From RAM1 sp050247515 (GTDB lineage Bacteria > Pseudomonadota > Gammaproteobacteria > Burkholderiales > Burkholderiaceae_C), in contig JBFWUB010000014.1 in assembly GCA_050247515.1 (NCBI GenBank), forward strand, positions 58,358-122,357: a stretch of 64,000 bases of DNA. The letters run 5' to 3'. A program made the translations under genes and the position numbers. Shown here piece after piece: positions 31,611-40,016 of this stretch (its first letter is position 1; each line of letters opens with the position of its first letter). Below the pieces are notes generated by a model. It worked only from the letters and a program-made list of their open reading frames with translations. It had not been told where the DNA came from and searched no databases.

Positions 31611-32030
31611 TCAGGCAGCCCAGTTCTCGACGGTCAGACCGGGTACACGCACGAACTCACGGGTGTTGTGCGTCACCAGAATCCAGCCCTCTGCGCGCGC
31701 ATGCGCAGCCAGCCACAGGTCGTTGTTGCCGATGGGTTGCCCACGTTTTTGCAGCGCAGCGCGGATGTGGCCGTAATGCTCACCCGCCGTAACCGGCAGG
31801 TCATGCACAGGGATCATTTCTGCCAGCTGGGCAATCGTGTCCAGCGCCCGTTTGCGCGCCTGGCTTTTCTCGGCGCCGAATTGCAGTTCACCCAGAGTCA
31901 CCACCGACATTGCCAACTCATTGACGGTATGACGGGCCAGGCGGTCGCGTACCGCCTGTGGCTGCCCTTTGGCAATGTAGATGCAGATGTTGGTGTCCAG
32001 CAGGTACCGTTTTGCAGCGCGCGTTGCCAT
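31611..32030 (-). CDS. vapC: VapC-family PIN-domain toxin
   Basis: A 139-residue PIN-domain ribonuclease. The acidic active-site residues are Asp in RYLLDTNICIYIAKG, Glu in TLGELQFGAEKS and Asp in NNDLWLAAHARA, with the THNTREF block near the end. It starts at the ATG at 32030, sharing a base with the stop of the antitoxin gene (a GTG at 32033 is also possible). With the upstream VapB it forms a complete type II toxin-antitoxin pair. Confidence 0.93.
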   Translation of the reverse strand: MATRAAKRYLLDTNICIYIAKGQPQAVRDRLARHTVNELAMSVVTLGELQFGAEKSQARKRALDTIAQLAEMIPVHDLPVTAGEHYGHIRAALQKRGQPIGNNDLWLAAHARAEGWILVTHNTREFVRVPGLTVENWAA

Positions 32031-32260
32031 CACAAACCCTCGCGGTCCTGCGGCGGTGTGTCGTCGCGGCCGTCGGCCATGAAGTCGGCGGGCAGGCTGG
32101 CCAGCAGGTCAAACACGGCGGCAGCGTTGACGGGCGCCTCGCGCAGCACGACCTCATCGCCGCGGCGAAAGATCTCGACCTGATCAGTGGCAAACCGGAA
32201 TTCCTTGGGCAGACGTACCGCCTGGCTGTTGCCGGACTGGAAGATGCGGGCATGGACCAT
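32030..32260 (-). CDS. vapB: VapB-family antitoxin (AbrB/MazE-like)
   Basis: A 76-residue protein from the ATG at 32260 (MVHARIFQSGNSQAVRLPKEF). The NSQAVRLPKEFRF pattern is the swapped-hairpin AbrB DNA-binding domain at the N-terminus, followed by a short C-terminal tail (ADFMADGRDDTPPQ) that would wrap VapC. A palindrome upstream at 32279-32295 is the probable autoregulatory site. Confidence 0.92.
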   Translation of the reverse strand: MVHARIFQSGNSQAVRLPKEFRFATDQVEIFRRGDEVVLREAPVNAAAVFDLLASLPADFMADGRDDTPPQDREGL

Positions 32261-32278
32261 GCTGATCCTTTGAAATGT

Positions 32279-32295
32279 ATATACGGCGAGTATAT
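32279..32295. promoter_or_regulatory. VapBC operator palindrome
   Basis: ATATAC at 32279-32284 and GTATAT at 32290-32295 are exact inverted repeats around GGCGA, in an AT-rich promoter stretch 18 bp upstream of vapB. AbrB-type VapB antitoxins typically bind such GTATAT-containing palindromes. Confidence 0.6.
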
Positions 32296-32396
32296 CTTTT
32301 TCTTTCCGGCTTGAGATGATCAATAGGCAAGGCGCGGCCATTGGCATGTCCGGTTCCGGCCAGCAGTGCAGCCCGCCGCGGGCAAGATGGGGCCCC

Positions 32397-33611
32397 ATGC
32401 AGTCACGCCACCTCCCCCCAGCCTTCGCCCGCCTGGCCTGGGCCAACCTGGCAGCCCAGTCCGCGGAACAGCTGAGCCTGGCGGCTGTGCCGCTGGTGGC
32501 GGTGCTGATGCTGGGGTCGGGGCCGGGTGAGATCGGCCTGCTGGCGGCCGTGCAGACGCTGCCTTTCCTGCTGCTGTCCGTTCCGCTGGGCGTGCTCGCC
32601 GACCGCACCTCGCGCCGCCGCCTCATGGTGTGGGCGGAACTGCTGCGCGCTGTCTCGCTTGGGGTGCTGCTGGCCATGGTGCTGAGCGGCCAACTGTCGA
32701 TCTTCTGGCTGGCGGTGGTGGGGTTTGCCGGTGCGGTGGGCACGGTGGGCTTCAGCGTGGCGGCGCCTGCCCTGGTGCCGGCGCTGGTGCCCCGCGGGTC
32801 GCTGGCGCGTGCCAATGGCCGGCTGGAGCTGGCGCGCAGCGCCGCGTATGCGGCCGGGCCCGCGCTGGCCGGGGCGCTGGTGGCCTGGGTGGGTGGTGCT
32901 GCGGCATTTGTGCTGGCCGCGCTGCTGTCGGCTGCCGCCGTAGGCTTGCTGTGGCGCCTGCATGAGCCGGCACGCACGCTGGCGCCGGCGCGCCACCCGT
33001 TGCGCGACATCGAGGAGGGCGCGCAGTTTGTCTGGCGCCACGAATACCTGCGGCCGATGCTGCTGACCGGCATTGCCTGGAACATCGCCTGGTTTGTGCT
33101 GCAGGCCGCCTATGTGCCCTATGCCGTGCGGGTGCTGGGCCTGAACACCGAGGCAGTGGGCTTCACACTGGGCATGTATGGCGCGGGTATGGTGGTGGGG
33201 GCGCTGCTGGCGCCACGCATCGTGGGTGCCATGCGCTTTGGCAGTGCTGTGCAGTTTGGCCCGGCGGTGTCGGTGGCGGCGGCGGGTGCCATGGTGGCCA
33301 CGCTGCTGCTGCCGCACGGGGCGCTGGCGGGGCTGTCGTTCTTCCTGTTTGGTGCGGGGCCGATCATCTGGACCATCACCACCACCACACTGCGCCAGAG
33401 CGTCACGCCCGACGACATGCTGGGCCGCGTGGGCGCGGTCTTCCTGACAGTTAACGCGGGCTCGCGGCCCGTTGGAGCGGCGCTGGGCGCCGTGGTGGGC
33501 GCCAACTGGGGCGAAGCCGCCTGCCTGGTCCTGGCGTTCGCGGGGTTTGTGCTTCAGGCGGCCATCATCCTGACCTCGCGCCTGAGCGGGCTCAAGGCGT
33601 TGCCGAAGTAG
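32397..33611 (+). CDS. MFS transporter (EntS/MFS_3-like exporter)
   Basis: A 404-residue protein from the ATG at 32397 (MQSRHLPPAFARLAWANL); the frame is open for 27 codons further upstream without supporting signals. About twelve membrane segments are visible, with the MFS cytoplasmic motif GVLADRTSRRRLMVW between helices 2 and 3. The GSRPVGAALGAVVGA segment and TLRQSVTPDDMLGRVGAVF are typical of the EntS-like subfamily. It overlaps the convergent SnoaL-like gene by 20 bp (33592-33611). The substrate is unknown. Confidence 0.9.
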   Translation: MQSRHLPPAFARLAWANLAAQSAEQLSLAAVPLVAVLMLGSGPGEIGLLAAVQTLPFLLLSVPLGVLADRTSRRRLMVWAELLRAVSLGVLLAMVLSGQLSIFWLAVVGFAGAVGTVGFSVAAPALVPALVPRGSLARANGRLELARSAAYAAGPALAGALVAWVGGAAAFVLAALLSAAAVGLLWRLHEPARTLAPARHPLRDIEEGAQFVWRHEYLRPMLLTGIAWNIAWFVLQAAYVPYAVRVLGLNTEAVGFTLGMYGAGMVVGALLAPRIVGAMRFGSAVQFGPAVSVAAAGAMVATLLLPHGALAGLSFFLFGAGPIIWTITTTTLRQSVTPDDMLGRVGAVFLTVNAGSRPVGAALGAVVGANWGEAACLVLAFAGFVLQAAIILTSRLSGLKALPK

Positions 33612-33990
33612 GGCCGGCGGGTCGCGTGGGCGCAAACTGCGCCGGGTCGTAGAAGAACTGCTCCTGCGCGATGCGCTCACCCGCCCAGCGCTGGTAGGCC
33701 AGCTCCTCCATGCGGCCAGTGCTGCCGTCTTTCCAGGTGAACTCGAAAATCCATCGGATGACGACGAAGTCGCCGTTCACGAACACAGGCCGCACGCAGG
33801 TGGAATGTACAGAAGCCGCGCGCGCCAGCGTGGCGCTTTCTCGGGCTACCAGCGCGTCGCGGCCCTTGCGCGGCGCTGCCATGTTCTCCTGCATGGAGGC
33901 GTCCTCGGCATAGAACTCCTGGATCGCCTCCACATGGGCATTGCTTTGCACGCGGGCGATGAAGCGTTCGAGGGTTTCGGCAGAAGGCAT
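33592..33990 (-). CDS. SnoaL-like / NTF2-superfamily protein
   Basis: A 132-residue protein with the SnoaL-like pattern: ETLERFIARVQSNAHVEAI (split), FYAEDASMQENMAAPRKGRDAL, then strands ending FVVIRWIFEFTWKDGSTGRMEE and AGERIAQEQFFYDP. Typical members act as small isomerases or have no known function. It is convergent with the MFS gene and ends over it; upstream are the genes of the second toxin-antitoxin pair, 2 bp apart. Confidence 0.88.
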   Translation of the reverse strand: MPSAETLERFIARVQSNAHVEAIQEFYAEDASMQENMAAPRKGRDALVARESATLARAASVHSTCVRPVFVNGDFVVIRWIFEFTWKDGSTGRMEELAYQRWAGERIAQEQFFYDPAQFAPTRPAGPTSATP

Positions 33991-33992
33991 GG

Positions 33993-34421
33993 TTAAAGCT
34001 CCACCAGATGTTCTGCGCGGGCCCCATGGACTGCGCTGAGGGGAATGCGCAGATCCAGGCTCACCAGCCGCCCCTGGTTTTTGACAGCCAGGGCCAGAAG
34101 ATAAAGATCAGTCAACTGGCGTGGGCTGTGCATGTGCGCGTGCCGGAATCGATTCGCATCGAGCAGGCTGATGTCGTCGCTCCAGAAGGCATGAAAGGCT
34201 GTGCTGGTGGATTGATGCAGCATCGCCATCAAGGCGGACAAGGGCTGGGGCTGGCTGTAGCCCGGCTGGCTCATGATGCGCAGGCAGCCGTTCTGCGTCA
34301 GCGGGCAGCTGGCCCAGCCGGCCTGGATATTGGCCTCCAGCCACTGCGCGGCGCGTGTGTGATGAACATGGTCCCTGTCGTGCAGCGCAATCAGCACGTT
34401 GACGTCGAGCAGGGCCCGCAT
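33993..34421 (-). CDS. PIN-domain toxin (VapC-like)
   Basis: A 142-residue PIN-domain protein. Acidic residues sit in RALLDVNVLIALHDRDHVHH, SPRQLTDLYLLALA and LVSLDLRIPL. Its start overlaps the antitoxin stop by one base (TGATG at 34419-34423), a usual arrangement for a coupled toxin. It is distinct from the first VapC at 31611-32030 and belongs to the subclass that pairs with ribbon-helix-helix antitoxins. Confidence 0.92.
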   Translation of the reverse strand: MRALLDVNVLIALHDRDHVHHTRAAQWLEANIQAGWASCPLTQNGCLRIMSQPGYSQPQPLSALMAMLHQSTSTAFHAFWSDDISLLDANRFRHAHMHSPRQLTDLYLLALAVKNQGRLVSLDLRIPLSAVHGARAEHLVEL

Positions 34422-34699
34422 CAGATGCCTTCTTCGTCACGCAAACGGTCGACCAGTTCGTTGCTGACGATGCCTCCGCGCGAGGGCAGCGGGTGGATGC
34501 CATAGACAGCCAGCCGCTCGGAAACATGAGGTGCCGCGGTGGCGGGAGCGGCACCGTAGGGTGTGTCGGCAGCCGTCTGGTGGAAGGCCCGGCGAGCCAG
34601 CTCGCTGATGACCTGACCCAGCGGCTTTTTTTCGCGCCGGGCCAGCTCCTTGGCGGCAAACAGGACGTCGTCGGCAATGTCGAGGGTGGTACGCATCAT
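34421..34699 (-). CDS. Ribbon-helix-helix antitoxin
   Basis: A 92-residue protein starting MMRTTLDIADDVLFAAKELAR, the RHH pattern of a beta strand (RTTLDI) then two helices (DDVLFAAKELARREK and LGQVISELARRAF). Starts at 34699 or 34696 are equivalent. The C-terminal part (GGIVSNELVDRLRDEEGI) would contact the toxin. A 14-bp-arm palindrome lies 9 bp upstream. Confidence 0.9.
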   Translation of the reverse strand: MMRTTLDIADDVLFAAKELARREKKPLGQVISELARRAFHQTAADTPYGAAPATAAPHVSERLAVYGIHPLPSRGGIVSNELVDRLRDEEGI

Positions 34700-34708
34700 G
34701 GGTGTTCC

Positions 34709-34745
34709 AGATGTTTGATGCGTGATGCTATCGCATCAAACATCT
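34709..34745. promoter_or_regulatory. Long palindromic operator of the second toxin-antitoxin operon
   Basis: AGATGTTTGATGCG (34709-34722) and CGCATCAAACATCT (34732-34745) are perfect inverted repeats separated by 9 bp. The tract is AT-rich and directly upstream of the antitoxin start. A dimer-of-dimers RHH antitoxin would be expected to bind here and repress the operon. The inner TGATGC repeats add a further half-site. Confidence 0.72.
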
Positions 34746-34840
34746 GTTGTCACGTGAGGACCTGCATGTTCGTATCGCCCTGCCGGTCAGGGGCCACCCC
34801 GGCACAATGTCCACAGTCCAGCCCGACCAAGGTCCCGCGC

Positions 34841-36481
34841 ATGCGCAAAACCCAACTCCTCGCCTGCACCTTCTCCCTGCTGGCCGCCTGTACAGCACTG
34901 GCCCAGCCCGCCACCATCCCGTTGTCCACGCCCGTGGAGCAGCTCGCGCGCGACGCGTTGGGCACCCAGCCCGGCATGGCCGTGGCGGGGGCCTGGCGCG
35001 ACGGCAAGGCGGCGCTGGCAGGGGCCGCTGCCGGGCCGGGTGTGGCGGCGCCCGTGGCCAGTGGGCCTGACGCCACGCTGTTTGAAATCGGCTCCATCAG
35101 CAAGGTCTTCACCGGCTTGCTGCTGGCGCAGGCGGTGGAAGCGGGCGAGCTGCGGCTGGACGACACGCTGGGCCAGTTGCTGCAGGGCAAGGCCAGTTTT
35201 GAACAGCCGCAGGTGGCCGCGATCACGCTGCGTCAGCTGGTCACGCACACCTCTTGCCTGCCGAGGTTGCCACCGGACTTTCGCCGGCAGGGCTACACCG
35301 CAGCCAACCCCTACCGCAGCTATGACCGCTCGCGCATGTGGGCGACGCTTGCCACCTTGAAGATTGCCCAGCCCGCCCCATGCGAGGCGCGCTACAGCAA
35401 TTTCGGCTTTGGCGTGCTGGGCGAGCTGCTGGCCGAGCGCTATGGCAAGCCCTGGGCTGAGCTGGTTCGCGAGCGCATCACCACGCCGCTGGGCATGCGC
35501 AATACGCTGCAGGTGCTGGGTGACCAGGCGCCGCGCATGGCCCCGGCCTTTGACGGGGCGGCGCTCGCGTCACTGTGGGACATGCAGGCCTTTGCCGGCG
35601 CCGGCGCGCTGCGCTCCACGCCCGAGGACCTGCTGCTGTTCGGGCGCGCCATCCTGGCGGGCCGCCAGGGGCCGCTGGGCGCACCGGCCGAGCGGCTGCT
35701 GACGCCGCTGGCGCGTTTTGACGGCGAGGTGGGCTACGCGATCTTCATCAACGGCCCGCCCGAGCGGCGCACCTACGGCCACACCGGCGGCACCGGCGGC
35801 TACCGGTCCGTGCTGACGATCGCGCCCGACACACAGGAGGTGGTGGTGCTGGTGGCCAGCAACGCGCAGTCGGCCGTGTGGCGCATGGCCAATGACATGC
35901 TGGTGGGCCGCTACCCGGTGGACAACGCCAGCTACGCGCTGGCGCCCGAGCGCCTGGGTGAGTACGCCGGCGTGTTCCGCGAAACCCGGCACAACGCCTG
36001 GACCGTGGTGGCCCAGGGCGGGCAACTGCACATCCACGGCACGGGCCAGCTGTTTGTGCCGCTGACGCCGTCGGGGCCGGACAGCTTCAATTTCGGCACG
36101 CGCGCCAAAGCCGTGTTCGTGCGCGAAGGCGGCAAGGTCACGGGCATGCGCTGGCTGGCGCGTGGCGACGAACGCACCGGCCAGCGCACGGCCGAGCCCG
36201 TGCCGGCGGCGGCCTGGTTGCCGGCTGAAACACTGCAGGCCTATGTGGGCCGCTACCGCGCGCCGCGCTTTGACCTGGTGGTGACGGCGGCCACCGGCCA
36301 TCTGGGCGTGCAGCTCACCGGGCAGGAGCGCCTGCTGGTCTATCCGGTGGCTGGCCAGCCCGACCGTTTTGCCTGGGACGCGGTGAAGGCCGAGGTGCAG
36401 TTCGAGCGCTATCCCAACGGCGCCGTGCGCGGCCTGGTCCTGCACCAGAACGGGCAGGTGCGAGCCGAGCGGGTGGACTGA
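34841..36481 (+). CDS. Secreted serine hydrolase, class C beta-lactamase/esterase-like
   Basis: A 546-residue protein from the ATG at 34841 (MRKTQLLACTFSLLAACTALA, a signal peptide; the LLAAC may also be a lipobox). The catalytic motifs are SxxK as SISK in FEIGSISKVFTG, YxN as YSN in RYSNFGFGVLGE, and HTG in YGHTGGTGGYRS. A C-terminal domain of ~170 residues (LGEYAGVFRET, YVGRYRAPRFDLVV) is like the lipocalin-like tails of esterase/D-aminopeptidase relatives. The substrate could be a peptide, ester or beta-lactam; the longer tail argues against a plain AmpC. Confidence 0.9.
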   Translation: MRKTQLLACTFSLLAACTALAQPATIPLSTPVEQLARDALGTQPGMAVAGAWRDGKAALAGAAAGPGVAAPVASGPDATLFEIGSISKVFTGLLLAQAVEAGELRLDDTLGQLLQGKASFEQPQVAAITLRQLVTHTSCLPRLPPDFRRQGYTAANPYRSYDRSRMWATLATLKIAQPAPCEARYSNFGFGVLGELLAERYGKPWAELVRERITTPLGMRNTLQVLGDQAPRMAPAFDGAALASLWDMQAFAGAGALRSTPEDLLLFGRAILAGRQGPLGAPAERLLTPLARFDGEVGYAIFINGPPERRTYGHTGGTGGYRSVLTIAPDTQEVVVLVASNAQSAVWRMANDMLVGRYPVDNASYALAPERLGEYAGVFRETRHNAWTVVAQGGQLHIHGTGQLFVPLTPSGPDSFNFGTRAKAVFVREGGKVTGMRWLARGDERTGQRTAEPVPAAAWLPAETLQAYVGRYRAPRFDLVVTAATGHLGVQLTGQERLLVYPVAGQPDRFAWDAVKAEVQFERYPNGAVRGLVLHQNGQVRAERVD

Positions 36482-36484
36482 CGC

Positions 36485-36499
36485 CACCCGCGGCGGGTG
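36485..36499. terminator. GC-rich hairpin between convergent genes
   Basis: CACCCGC-G-GCGGGTG is a perfect 7-bp-stem hairpin in the 21-bp gap between the serine hydrolase and topB, which converge. No T-run follows on either strand, so it is at best a weak bidirectional terminator. Confidence 0.4.
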
Positions 36500-36502
36500 C
36501 CG

Positions 36503-39448
36503 CTACGACAGGTGCTTGCCCACAATCCCCGCCAGTTCAAACATCGTCACCTGGTCCTTGCCGAACACGGGCTTGAGTTTGGCGTCGGCATTGATCGCGC
36601 GCTTGTTGGCAGCGTCCTGCAGGCCGTTGGCCTTGATGTAGTCCCACAGCTTCTTGATGACTTCGGTGCGGGCCACGTTGTCGGCACCGATCACGGCGGC
36701 CAGCGCGTCGCTGGGTTTCAGGCCGGCGCCCGCGGCGCGGGGCTTTTTGGGCGCCGCGGCTTTTTTGGCGGCGGGTGCCTTTTTGGCTGCCGGTGCCTTC
36801 TTTGCGGCGGCCTTTTTGGCGGCGGGCTCCTTCGCGGGCGCGGCGGCCCGGCCCGCGGGCGGCTTGCGCGGCGGGAACTTGGACGGCGCAAATTCAAAGT
36901 TGACCTTGCCCGCCTCGGCGTCCCAGGCCAGGAAAGCCTTGAATGCGCGGCGCGTGCGCATGCTCACAAACTTGTCCAAAAGGTCGGTCTTGCCGGTCTC
37001 CAGCAGCTTGGTCATCTGGTCGCGCATCACCGGTTGCTGCAGGATCACCTGGCCGGTCTTGAAGTCGCAGCTGGGCGTGGGCTGGGCAGCGGTGGGCACG
37101 GATTTCTCGCACACGTAGTTCTTGCCATGCTCAAGCACGCGCGCGCCGCACTTGGGGCATGCGCCCAGACTTTGCTGCGCGCCGAAGTCCACGATTTCGC
37201 CGGTTTCGGCGGCATTGCGGTCGTCGCCAAAATCGAACTCCAGCTTCCAGTTTTTGTCTTCGTCGCTGTACTTCAGCACGATCTCGGCGGTGAAAGGCCA
37301 GCCCGCCTTGGAGCGAAAGCCCTCCAGCGGCCCGATCTTCTTGTCGGCCAGGAATTGCTCCACCTCGGCCGGCTCGAACGTGCGGCCCGCCGGTGTCTTG
37401 CCGAACGAGAAGCCACAGGCGTCATCCCCCGAGCCGCTCTTGCCGGTGCAGGCATAGCGGCGGTAGTTTTCCCTGACCACGCCGCCGCAGTTGGGGCAGG
37501 GCGTGTTGAGCGTGGCGTAGTCGCCGGGCACAGTGTCGCGGTCGTATTCCTTGGCCTTCTTGACGATGTGTTTCGTCATCTCGCCGATCTCGCGCATGAA
37601 CTCGTCGCGGCTGAGCTTGCCGTGCTCCATCTGCGCGAGCTTGTATTCCCATTCGCCGGTCAGCTCGGGCTTGGACAGCTCTTCCACGCCCAGCCCGCGC
37701 AGCAGCGTCATGAGCTGGAACGCCTTGGCCGTGGGGATCATCTCGCGGCCGTCGCGCAGCATGTACTTTTCGTTGATCAGGCCTTCAATGATGGCCGCGC
37801 GCGTGGCGGGTGTGCCCAGGCCTTTTTCCTGCATGGCCTCGCGCAGTTCGTCGTCTTCCACAAACTTGCCGGCGCCTTCCATGGCGCCCAGCAGCGTGGC
37901 TTCGGAGTAGCGCGCGGGCGGGCGGGTCTTCAGGCCCTTGGGCTCCACCACCTCGGCACGCACCATTTCGCCGGGCTTGACCGGGATCAGGTTCTGCCCC
38001 TTGTCCCCTTCTTTGGCGTCGGCCACTTCATCGGCGGCTTCCTTGCCGTAAATGGCGAGCCAGCCGGGCTTGACCAGCACCTTGCCTTCGGTCTTGAAGC
38101 TGTGGCCGACGGCCTGGCTGATGCGGGTGGTGACCATGTATTCGGCGCTGGGGAAAAACACCGCCATGAAGCGGCGCACCACCAGGTCGTACAGCTTCTG
38201 CTCGGCCTCGGAGAGGCCGCTGGGCGCCTGCGTGGTCGGGATGATGGCAAAGTGGTCGCTGACCTTGGCGTTGTCAAAAATGCGCTTGGACGGCTTGACG
38301 TAGTTGCCCTGCAGCGCCTGTTTGGCAAACGGCGCCAGGTGCTTCATGCCGCTGTCGGCCAGCATGCCGAAGGTGTCTTTCACCACCGGCAGGTAGTCCT
38401 CGGGCAGCGCGCGTGAATCGGTACGCGGGTAGGTCAGGGCCTTGTGGCGCTCGTACAGGCTTTGCGCCAGCGCCAGCGTGGTCTTGGCCGAAAAGCCGAA
38501 CTTGCCGTTGGCCTCGCGCTGCAGGCTGGTCAGGTCAAACAGGGCAGGCGATGCCTGGGAGGTGGGCTTGCTTTCTTCGGTGACCGTTGCCGCCTTGCCG
38601 CGCACGGCGTCGGCAATGGCCTGGGCTTCCTTCAGGCTCCAGACGCGGTCGGCCTTTTTCTCGGCATCGTCCGCGTCCTTTTTCCACTTGGGGTCAAACC
38701 ATTTGGCGGGGTATTCACCGGCCTCGGCGAGGAAGGTGGCGTGGATTTCCCAGTAGTCGCGGCTGATGAACTTGCGGATCTGTTCCTCGCGCTCCACCAC
38801 CACGGCCAGTGTGGGCGTCTGCACGCGGCCCACGGTGGTCAGGAAGAAGCCGCCGTCGCGTGAGTTGAACGCCGTCATGGCGCGCGTGCCGTTGATGCCC
38901 ACCAGCCAGTCGGCTTCAGACCGGCTGCGCGCCGCATCGGCCAGGCCCTGCATCTGCTTGTCCGAACGCAGGCTTTCAAAGCCCTCGCGGATGGCCTGGG
39001 GCGTCATGCTCTGCAGCCACAGCCGCTTGACCGGCTTGCCCAGGGGTACGTATTTACCGCCTTTCTCGCCACCGGCGTATTGCTCGATCAGGCGGAAGAT
39101 CAGCTCGCCCTCGCGGCCCGCGTCACAGGCGTTCACCAGCGCCGTCACGTCCTTGCGCCGGGCCTGCTTGACCACCGCGTTCAGCCGCGTCTTGGTCTTG
39201 TCCACGGGCTTGAGGTCAAAAAACGGCGGAATCACCGGCAGGTGCGCAAAGCTCCATTTGCCGCGCTTGACGTCAAACTGCTCGGGCGCCTGGATCTCCA
39301 CCAGATGGCCGACCGCGCTGGTCACCACATAGCTGTCGCTTTCGAAAAACTCGTCGTGCTTTTCAAACTTGCCGGCCACGGGCGTGAGCGCGCGCACGAT
39401 GTCCTGCGCCACCGAGGGCTTTTCTGCAATCACCAACGTCTTCGTCAT
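36503..39448 (-). CDS. topB: DNA topoisomerase III with Lys/Ala-rich tail and C-terminal SWIB domain
   Basis: A 981-residue type IA topoisomerase. Residues ~1-150 are the TOPRIM domain (KTLVIAEKPSVAQDIVRAL; EKPS), and the active-site Tyr is in ALTYPRTDSRALPEDY near residue 338. C-terminal zinc-binding repeats occur at ~650-680 (CPNCGGVVRENYRRYACTG) and ~765-800 (CPKCGARV). Then comes a histone-H1-like stretch (KKAAAKKAPAAKKAPAAKKA) and at ~910-981 a SWIB/MDM2-like domain (EVIKKLWDYIKANGLQD, then KRAINADAKLKPVFG). The E. coli enzyme is ~650 residues, so about 330 are extra. The start overlaps the redoxin stop by ATGA. Confidence 0.95.
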   Translation of the reverse strand: MTKTLVIAEKPSVAQDIVRALTPVAGKFEKHDEFFESDSYVVTSAVGHLVEIQAPEQFDVKRGKWSFAHLPVIPPFFDLKPVDKTKTRLNAVVKQARRKDVTALVNACDAGREGELIFRLIEQYAGGEKGGKYVPLGKPVKRLWLQSMTPQAIREGFESLRSDKQMQGLADAARSRSEADWLVGINGTRAMTAFNSRDGGFFLTTVGRVQTPTLAVVVEREEQIRKFISRDYWEIHATFLAEAGEYPAKWFDPKWKKDADDAEKKADRVWSLKEAQAIADAVRGKAATVTEESKPTSQASPALFDLTSLQREANGKFGFSAKTTLALAQSLYERHKALTYPRTDSRALPEDYLPVVKDTFGMLADSGMKHLAPFAKQALQGNYVKPSKRIFDNAKVSDHFAIIPTTQAPSGLSEAEQKLYDLVVRRFMAVFFPSAEYMVTTRISQAVGHSFKTEGKVLVKPGWLAIYGKEAADEVADAKEGDKGQNLIPVKPGEMVRAEVVEPKGLKTRPPARYSEATLLGAMEGAGKFVEDDELREAMQEKGLGTPATRAAIIEGLINEKYMLRDGREMIPTAKAFQLMTLLRGLGVEELSKPELTGEWEYKLAQMEHGKLSRDEFMREIGEMTKHIVKKAKEYDRDTVPGDYATLNTPCPNCGGVVRENYRRYACTGKSGSGDDACGFSFGKTPAGRTFEPAEVEQFLADKKIGPLEGFRSKAGWPFTAEIVLKYSDEDKNWKLEFDFGDDRNAAETGEIVDFGAQQSLGACPKCGARVLEHGKNYVCEKSVPTAAQPTPSCDFKTGQVILQQPVMRDQMTKLLETGKTDLLDKFVSMRTRRAFKAFLAWDAEAGKVNFEFAPSKFPPRKPPAGRAAAPAKEPAAKKAAAKKAPAAKKAPAAKKAAAPKKPRAAGAGLKPSDALAAVIGADNVARTEVIKKLWDYIKANGLQDAANKRAINADAKLKPVFGKDQVTMFELAGIVGKHLS

Positions 39449-39978
39449 AGGAACTGGGCCAATCCTTCAATGTCTTCGGGGAGCATTTCCCCGGCCTGCG
39501 CAAACACCACCTTGCCGGCGCGCCCGCGCACCACCACCACCGGGAGCCCCTTGGGCTTGGGCAGCACTTTAGCGACATCGGGCGTCAGCATGCCGGCCGG
39601 GAAGGTGTAGCCTTTTTGCCGCATGTAGCCTGCGGCAGCCTCCGGCGTCCTGTCAATCGACAGTGCCAGCACCTGCAGGCCGCGGCCGCGCTCCTGGCGC
39701 CAGAGCTTCTCCATATGCGGGCTCTGCACGGCGCAAAACGGGCACCAGCTGGCCCACCAGTAGACCACGAGCACCTGGGCGGCGGCCTCGCGCGCGCGCC
39801 AGACGCTGCCGTCCAGCAGCGTCACGTCGGTCAGCGCCAGGGCCGCGCCCGGCTGGGGCAATGCGGGCGCCCGGGCGTCAGCGGGCGTGCTGCTGCCCTG
39901 GGCGGCGGCCAGGCCGGCGCCGCCCAGCGCCAGGCTGGCCAGCAGGTTTCGGCGTGTGAGGGGCAGTTGCTGTTTCAT
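39445..39978 (-). CDS. TlpA-like thiol:disulfide redoxin with Tat-like signal
   Basis: A 177-residue protein starting MKQQLPLTRRNLLASLALGG, with RRNLLAS resembling a twin-arginine signal ending near GLAAAQG. The thioredoxin-fold active site is WWASWCPFCAVQSPHMEKLW (CPFC), followed by the cis-Pro region KGLPVVVVRGRAGKV. Such proteins reduce or oxidise periplasmic disulfides, for example during cytochrome c maturation. It is cotranscribed with topB (4-bp overlap) and divergent from the SET-domain gene. Confidence 0.92.
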   Translation of the reverse strand: MKQQLPLTRRNLLASLALGGAGLAAAQGSSTPADARAPALPQPGAALALTDVTLLDGSVWRAREAAAQVLVVYWWASWCPFCAVQSPHMEKLWRQERGRGLQVLALSIDRTPEAAAGYMRQKGYTFPAGMLTPDVAKVLPKPKGLPVVVVRGRAGKVVFAQAGEMLPEDIEGLAQFL

Positions 39979-40016
39979 CGGTCTTGCATGGGTCTTGCAT
40001 AGAATTGCGGGCTTCT

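Noticed and set aside
34493..34840. N-terminal extension of the serine hydrolase frame by 116 codons
   Set aside because: The upstream frame runs through the antitoxin gene and its operator; the signal peptide starting at 34841 marks the true start.
36497..38416. A 639-codon open frame antisense to topB
   Set aside because: It mirrors the topB codons in a GC-rich gene; its translation is Gly/Leu/His/Arg-rich without domain features.
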